DNA from: Oryzias latipes
Taxonomy: Eukaryota; Chordata; Actinopteri; Beloniformes; Adrianichthyidae
Direction: 5' to 3'
Length of the DNA: 64,000 nt
Assembly (NCBI RefSeq): GCF_002234675.1
Contig: NC_019876.2
Coordinates: forward strand, 19,749,999-19,813,998
Both the position numbers and the translations under genes were made by a program. This document shows, piece by piece, positions 59,461 through 64,000 of the stretch (positions are counted from its first letter, which is position 1; each line of letters starts with the position of its first letter). The notes under the pieces were generated by a model. That model saw nothing but the letters and a program-made list of their open reading frames with translations, made no database searches and was not told the origin of the DNA.

Positions 59461-60158
59461 GACTTCTTTTCAAAATAAAAGCAAAGTGTAAAGCACTGTC
59501 ATTCAGTTTATATGTATATACACACACGCCCCCATATTTATATAAGATTTGAAAATAAGACTCCATTGAAATCAGGTAATATCTAGTGATGTCACCCTAA
59601 CTGCTATAAAACTATCTAGTGTGGCACCATATAGTGCCCTGAATTTTAAAAGCAATTCCATGCACTATACTTTTTTTTTCAAACAGCGAATATCACGTAA
59701 GCGATTTCACAAAGTTCAAATCTTCTAAATATGCACGTTTTGCAATGACTATTTATCAGTCCACTGTCTTCAGAAGATAAAAAACATTGATGGTTTATCA
59801 AATATATATATTTAAATACATTTTTTGGGGCTATATTAGTTCTTATGCAATGCATTGTAATCTATATTTGTCGATCTAGTGACCATCGATGCACACTGGT
59901 TTTTTGCAGACACTTCTAGGAAATTTCCAGGGCACTCAATTTTGGAATTGTAGATTTGGACAGCACTACAAAATGGCGAACAGCCTGTATAGTGCACTAT
60001 ATAGTGAGTAGAGAAGGAATTCTGACACAACCTCAGACTGATCTGATATGGAATTTCAAAATAAAACCCAAGTGATATCAGGTAGTAATGCGTTATTACT
60101 ATATGTTGACATATGTATAAAATAAAAACTTCTTTTCCACAGTCATTTCCCTTCTTAA
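59461..60158. repeat. Degenerate tandem repeat region, left part
   Basis: Phrases such as TTGAAATCAGGTAATATCTAGTGATG and TATTACTATATGTTGACAT recur here and at 61381-61720. The phrase CACTATATAGTGAG near 59995 is a short palindrome. No gene. Confidence 0.5.
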
Positions 60159-61381
60159 AGGCCCGTACACACCGGGACGAATATTCGCCAGGCGTTATTC
60201 GCCAGCGTTTTTCGACACGTTTTTTGTGTTCACACCCAGGCGATTTTCGCTGACGATGAGCCGAGCGAACATGCAATTTCCTTCCCTGACATTAGATGGC
60301 GCTTAATGTAAACAGAAATACTCCTGTACACAAGGTGGCGCTGCGCAACTTTACGCTTCTTAAAGTCGCTTTTCACTCAGAAGAAGAGAGCAAGTATTTA
60401 CGCGCTTGTCAGAATAATACAAAGAAAACATGAATATTTCAAGCAAAAGTAGCTCCAACTGGTGCTTGGTTCGGGGATATTTTAGAATGTCCGTCATTAT
60501 TTCTTCGCGGCAGTGTAGACGCTACTTGGCGTCTATCTTCTTCGCTGGTATGTGTGCTCAGCAAGGCAGTTTTGTGTTTGAGCGCCCCCAAGTTGTGTTT
60601 TACTGTAACTTCAGAAGCTCCAGACACGTGTGCAAAAGCGCCATTCTCATTGGTCGAATAGATTTCGACGCGACGCGTCGGAAAAAAAAAACGAACCCGA
60701 GGCGTTTTTTTTTTTTGACGCTTTGACGCGTGGCGTTTTTTTGCGTCGGTGTGCACACTCTCATTGGTGCCCTTTGTTTAGTCACGCGGCGTTAAACGTC
60801 GGCGAATTTCGCCGGCGAATTTCACCACGCGTCAAAGCGTCAAAAAAAAAAAAAACGCCTCGGGTTCGTTTTTTTTCTTCGACACGTGGCGTCGAAATCT
60901 ATTCGACCAATGAGAATGGCGCTTTTGCACACGTGTCTGGAGCTTCTGAAGTTACAGTAAAACACAACTTGGGGGCGCTCAAACACAAAACTGCCTTGCT
61001 GAGCACACATACCAGCGAAGAAGATAGACGCCGAGTAGCGTCTACACTGCCGCGAAGAAATAATGACGGACATTCTAAAATATCCCCGAACCAAGCACCA
61101 GTTGGAGCTACTGGTGCTTGAAATAGTCATGTTTTCTTTGTATTATTCTGACAAGCGCGTAAATACTTGCTCTCTTCTTCTGAGTGAAAAGCGACTTTAA
61201 GAAGCGCAGCGCCACCTTGTGTACAGGAGTATTTCTGTTTACATTAAGCGCCATCTAATGTCAGGGAAGGAAATTGCATGTTCGCTCGGCTCATCGTCAG
61301 CGAAAATCGCCTGGGTGTGAACACAAAAAACGTGGCGAAAAACGCTGGCGAATATTCGTCCCGGTGTGTACGGGCCTTTAC
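60159..61381. mobile_element. Long palindromic MITE (AAGGCCCGTACACACCGGG ends)
   Basis: The left arm (60159 to about 60720) and right arm (about 60830-61381) are near-perfect inverted copies around a short spacer with GGCGAATTTCGCCGGCG. The flanks allow a TA or TTA-type duplication. A half copy lies at 8500-8877. Open frames on both strands mirror each other and are not genes. Confidence 0.85.
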
Positions 61382-61720
61382 TGATAGTATTATATCTAGT
61401 GATGTCGCAAAATAAGTTTTAAACTGATCCGATGAGGAATTTCAAAATAAGGCTAAATTGAAATCAGGTCTTAATGCGGTCTTGCTACGATGTCGATATG
61501 GGTATAATAGAAAAATCGTAGTTTCCACAGAGCCATTTCACTTCTCACTGATAGTTTCCCACCTGGTAAGGTCTCAAAATAAGTTTCAGACTGATATAAA
61601 ATTTCAAAGTAAAACCAAATTGAAATCAGTTATTAATCTTCTATTACTATATGTTGACATAATGAGTGAAAACAAAAAACTCCTAGTTTCCACAGAGTCA
61701 TTTCATCTTGGTGCGGTCCA
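61382..61720. repeat. Degenerate tandem repeat region, right part (about 161-bp units)
   Basis: Units starting at the phrase TTTCAAAATAAGGCTAAATTGA (61440) and TTTCAAAGTAAAACCAAATTGA (61601) are 161 bp apart, each with TTTCCACAGAG.CATTTCA. They are continuous with 59461-60158 across the MITE. Confidence 0.6.
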
Positions 61721-63255
61721 ACCTCCATGTTGGCACATCTGTCACACCTACAGCACATCTCAACGCTGTCTTACAGTTCTCATACATATCCTATATACCA
61801 AAAAATAAAAGAAAATTACCATAGCAGGTTATCAATCTATGGGACAGGACTAAAAATGGAAAAAAGCTAAAGGCCTTTGCCTTATAATGAACTTATTTTG
61901 TGCTTTTAAAATTTTGGGATCTACTTAATGACAAAACTCTATATAAATGTTTCCCAGATACATTTATAAAAGCTGCAGCTTTGGTTATTCTAATTAGCAA
62001 ATCATCTGTAAATAATTTTCATTAATATTCATTTGATAGACTTAATGTTTGACTTGACCTTCTGTTCTTTGGCAATTCCCAGCTGTCCATCAATGGTTGA
62101 GTTGCTGTTAACAATCACTTCCATTTTATATCACTGACAACAGCATAGTAATATTACATCTGAACTTGATGCACAGACTCTCAGCACACTGCTTAAAACT
62201 AATGAATCCTGAGAGTTGCCCATTCTTTCACAGATATTTGTTGTGGTCAAGTGCATGTTTATGTTAATTACTTGTGGGCAGGGAAGTGAATTTAACTTTG
62301 GACATGCGAGTAGATATTTTTGTTAATACTGTATCGTTCAATTAGGCGGCAGTTGCCATTCCTTTAGCAAAAGGTATTAATTACACTTGAAGTTTATTTT
62401 ATTAAGTATACTTGAATATACCTATAGCAAGTATGCTATAGACCATATTGCACTATTGACATGTAGTGTAGGAAGTATACTAACTGAATACTTCTTCAAA
62501 CCTAATTAGAACATTTTATGTTTACAATATAAAAAAAGAAAGTAAACTTCAAGTGTTCTCCCTCTAAGTACACTCAGGCTACTTTTTGCTAAACATTGAA
62601 TGATCACAAAGCATTGTAAAAAAGCAAGTATTTCAAGCCACTCTAACTTATCAAAATCCCTGACTTAAAGAACATTATTGCATTTCTTTTCTGATACTTT
62701 TAGTCAGCTCGTGACTCAAACATACATATGTAGCCGTCTCCTTGCATTTTTTTTCTATAGTATATGTTAAATGTAAATGTATTTGTGTAAGTTTTATTCA
62801 AGTGAGTTTTGAGTTTTACTTTTCACAAGAATGGACAACATCAGCTGCTCGGCGCACATCACTTTTGTCCTTTTTAAATATTTTATACATAACAGTGCAA
62901 GGAAGGAGTGGGGCAAGGAAGTTGGTGAAGTCAAGGAGGACTCTAACCTCTTGAAGAGAGCCAAAGTCATCATGAGAAAATTCTTTTATTCAACATTCAA
63001 CTTTTACTCTGCCAGCTGGACTCCCTCCACTGTGTTCAAACATCAGTCAAGCAAAATCGCCACATGGAGAAAAAAGTGTGAGAAGGGGAAGATAAAAGAG
63101 GAAAAACAGTGCTAAAAAATAAAATTCGCACACAACATTACTGAGAAGAACACAAAATGTATTCACTTCTTTAGTTTTTTTTGTTTGTTTTTACTAGAAT
63201 ATTGTTTAAAAAATATATCAAATGAACACAAAAAAAGCTGTGAAATTCCTCTATA
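61721..63255. other. No gene recognised
   Basis: AT-rich sequence. Open frames at 62742-62954 and 62831-63115 have no recognisable motif and no supporting splice context. They may be chance frames. Confidence 0.4.
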
Positions 63256-64000
63256 CAGTGCCTTTACAGTATTCGCCCCCTTGAACTTTTCAACCTTTTG
63301 CCAGATTTCAGGCTGCAATCAAAGAATCAAAACTGCAATTTTTTTGTGAAGAATCAACAAGTTGGACAGAATCATGAAGTGGAAGAATATTTATTGGATA
63401 TTTCAAACTTTTTTAACAATTAAAAAAACTGGAAAATTGGGGGTACAAAATGATTCTGCCCCCTTAAGTTAATACCTGGTAGCGCCACCTTTTGCTGTGA
63501 TTACAGCTGTAAGTCACTTGGGGTATGTCTATCAGTTTTGCACATTTTTGCCCATTCCTCCTTGCTAAACGGCTCGAGCTCAGTGAGGTTGGATGGAGAG
63601 CTTTTGTGAACAGCAGTTTTCAGTTCTTTCCACATATTTTCCATTAGATTCATGTCTTGACTTTGACATTCTTCCACCTGGATATGTTTATTTGTGAACC
63701 ATTCCACTGTAGATTTTGCTTTATGTTTTGGATCATTGTCTTGTTGAAAGAAAAATCTCTGTTCCAGTCTCAGGTCTTATGCAGACTCCATCAGGTTTTC
63801 TTCCAGAATGGTCCTTTATTTGGCTCCATCCATCTCCCCATCAATTCTAACCAGCCTCCCTCTCCCTGCTGAAGAAAAACAGGCACCAAACCATGATGCT
63901 GCCAATACCATGTTTAACCGTGAGGATGGTGTGTTCAGGGTGATGAGCTGTGTTGCTTTTATGCCAAACATTTAACATTGTCAAAAAAGTTCAATTTTGG
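63256..64000 (-). mobile_element. Tc1-like element, cut by window end
   Basis: It starts after TA with CAGTGCCTTTACAGTATTCG, a Tc1-type end. The minus strand encodes the C-terminal part of a transposase (LMENMWKELKTAVHKSSPSNLTELE, 63707-63520). Frame breaks are present upstream near 63700-63900. The other end lies beyond the window. Confidence 0.8.
63501..63707 (-). pseudogene. Tc1-like transposase C-terminal fragment
   Basis: It reads MEWFTNKHIQVEECQSQDMNLMENMWKELK, where Tc1 proteins have WPSQSPDLNPIENLWKELK. The catalytic-region D/E context is degraded, so it is inactive. Confidence 0.75.

Noticed and set aside
60430..61130. Open frames of 98-163 codons on both strands
   Set aside because: They mirror each other across the palindromic MITE, as expected from inverted arms, and carry no domain signature.
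62742..63115. Possible small gene (frames of 70 and 94 codons)
   Set aside because: No recognisable motif, overlapping frames and no splice or polyadenylation context.

Overview
The window is nuclear DNA of a bony fish (teleost). The grounds are one vertebrate gene with canonical GT-AG introns and a very dense set of teleost-type transposable elements: Tc1-like elements, hAT elements, a Rex6/Dong-type LINE, an L1/Tx1-type LINE, a Ty3/gypsy element and a tRNA-derived SINE. There are no bacterial features. The genus cannot be fixed from the sequence alone.

The only recognisable host gene is tmem185 on the minus strand. Seven coding exons between 56150 (ATG) and 31019 (stop) give a 352-residue multi-pass membrane protein, with every splice phase consistent. 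Its 25 kb span is almost all intron, filled with nested elements.

Layout. 1-5.1 kb: decayed minus-strand Ty3/gypsy pol, split by an LTR-like insertion and abutted by a poly(A)-ended retroposon. 5.1-9 kb: dispersed repeats and MITE fragments. 8.99-25.9 kb: a five-level nest. A Tc1-like element is interrupted by an hAT element (8-bp duplication), that by a TA-flanked element, and that by both a near-intact IS3-like DNA transposon (10203-19123) and a Ty3/gypsy element with identical LTRs (19257-23801). A GC-rich retroposon sits inside an intron of the IS3-like unit. 26.7-30.1 kb: near full-length Rex6/Dong-type LINE between TA microsatellites. 30.2-56.2 kb: tmem185, with an L1/Tx1-type LINE split by two DNA elements between exons 5 and 6, a compound DNA element between exons 3 and 4, and hAT elements between exons 2 and 3. 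56.8-58.2 kb: rearranged second Rex6-type copy. 58.9-64 kb: a compound tetranucleotide array, Tc1 fragments and a 1.2-kb palindromic MITE inside degenerate tandem repeats.

The most interesting system is the 8.9-kb IS3-like transposon. Its long inverted repeats each carry the same candidate first exon and splice donor. The right repeat feeds a seven-exon open transposase gene with D, D and E residues. The left one feeds a convergent, partly damaged gene ending in a HECT-type ubiquitin-ligase C-lobe. A second copy of the surrounding repeat at 47 kb still holds the empty sites of both this transposon and the gypsy element.
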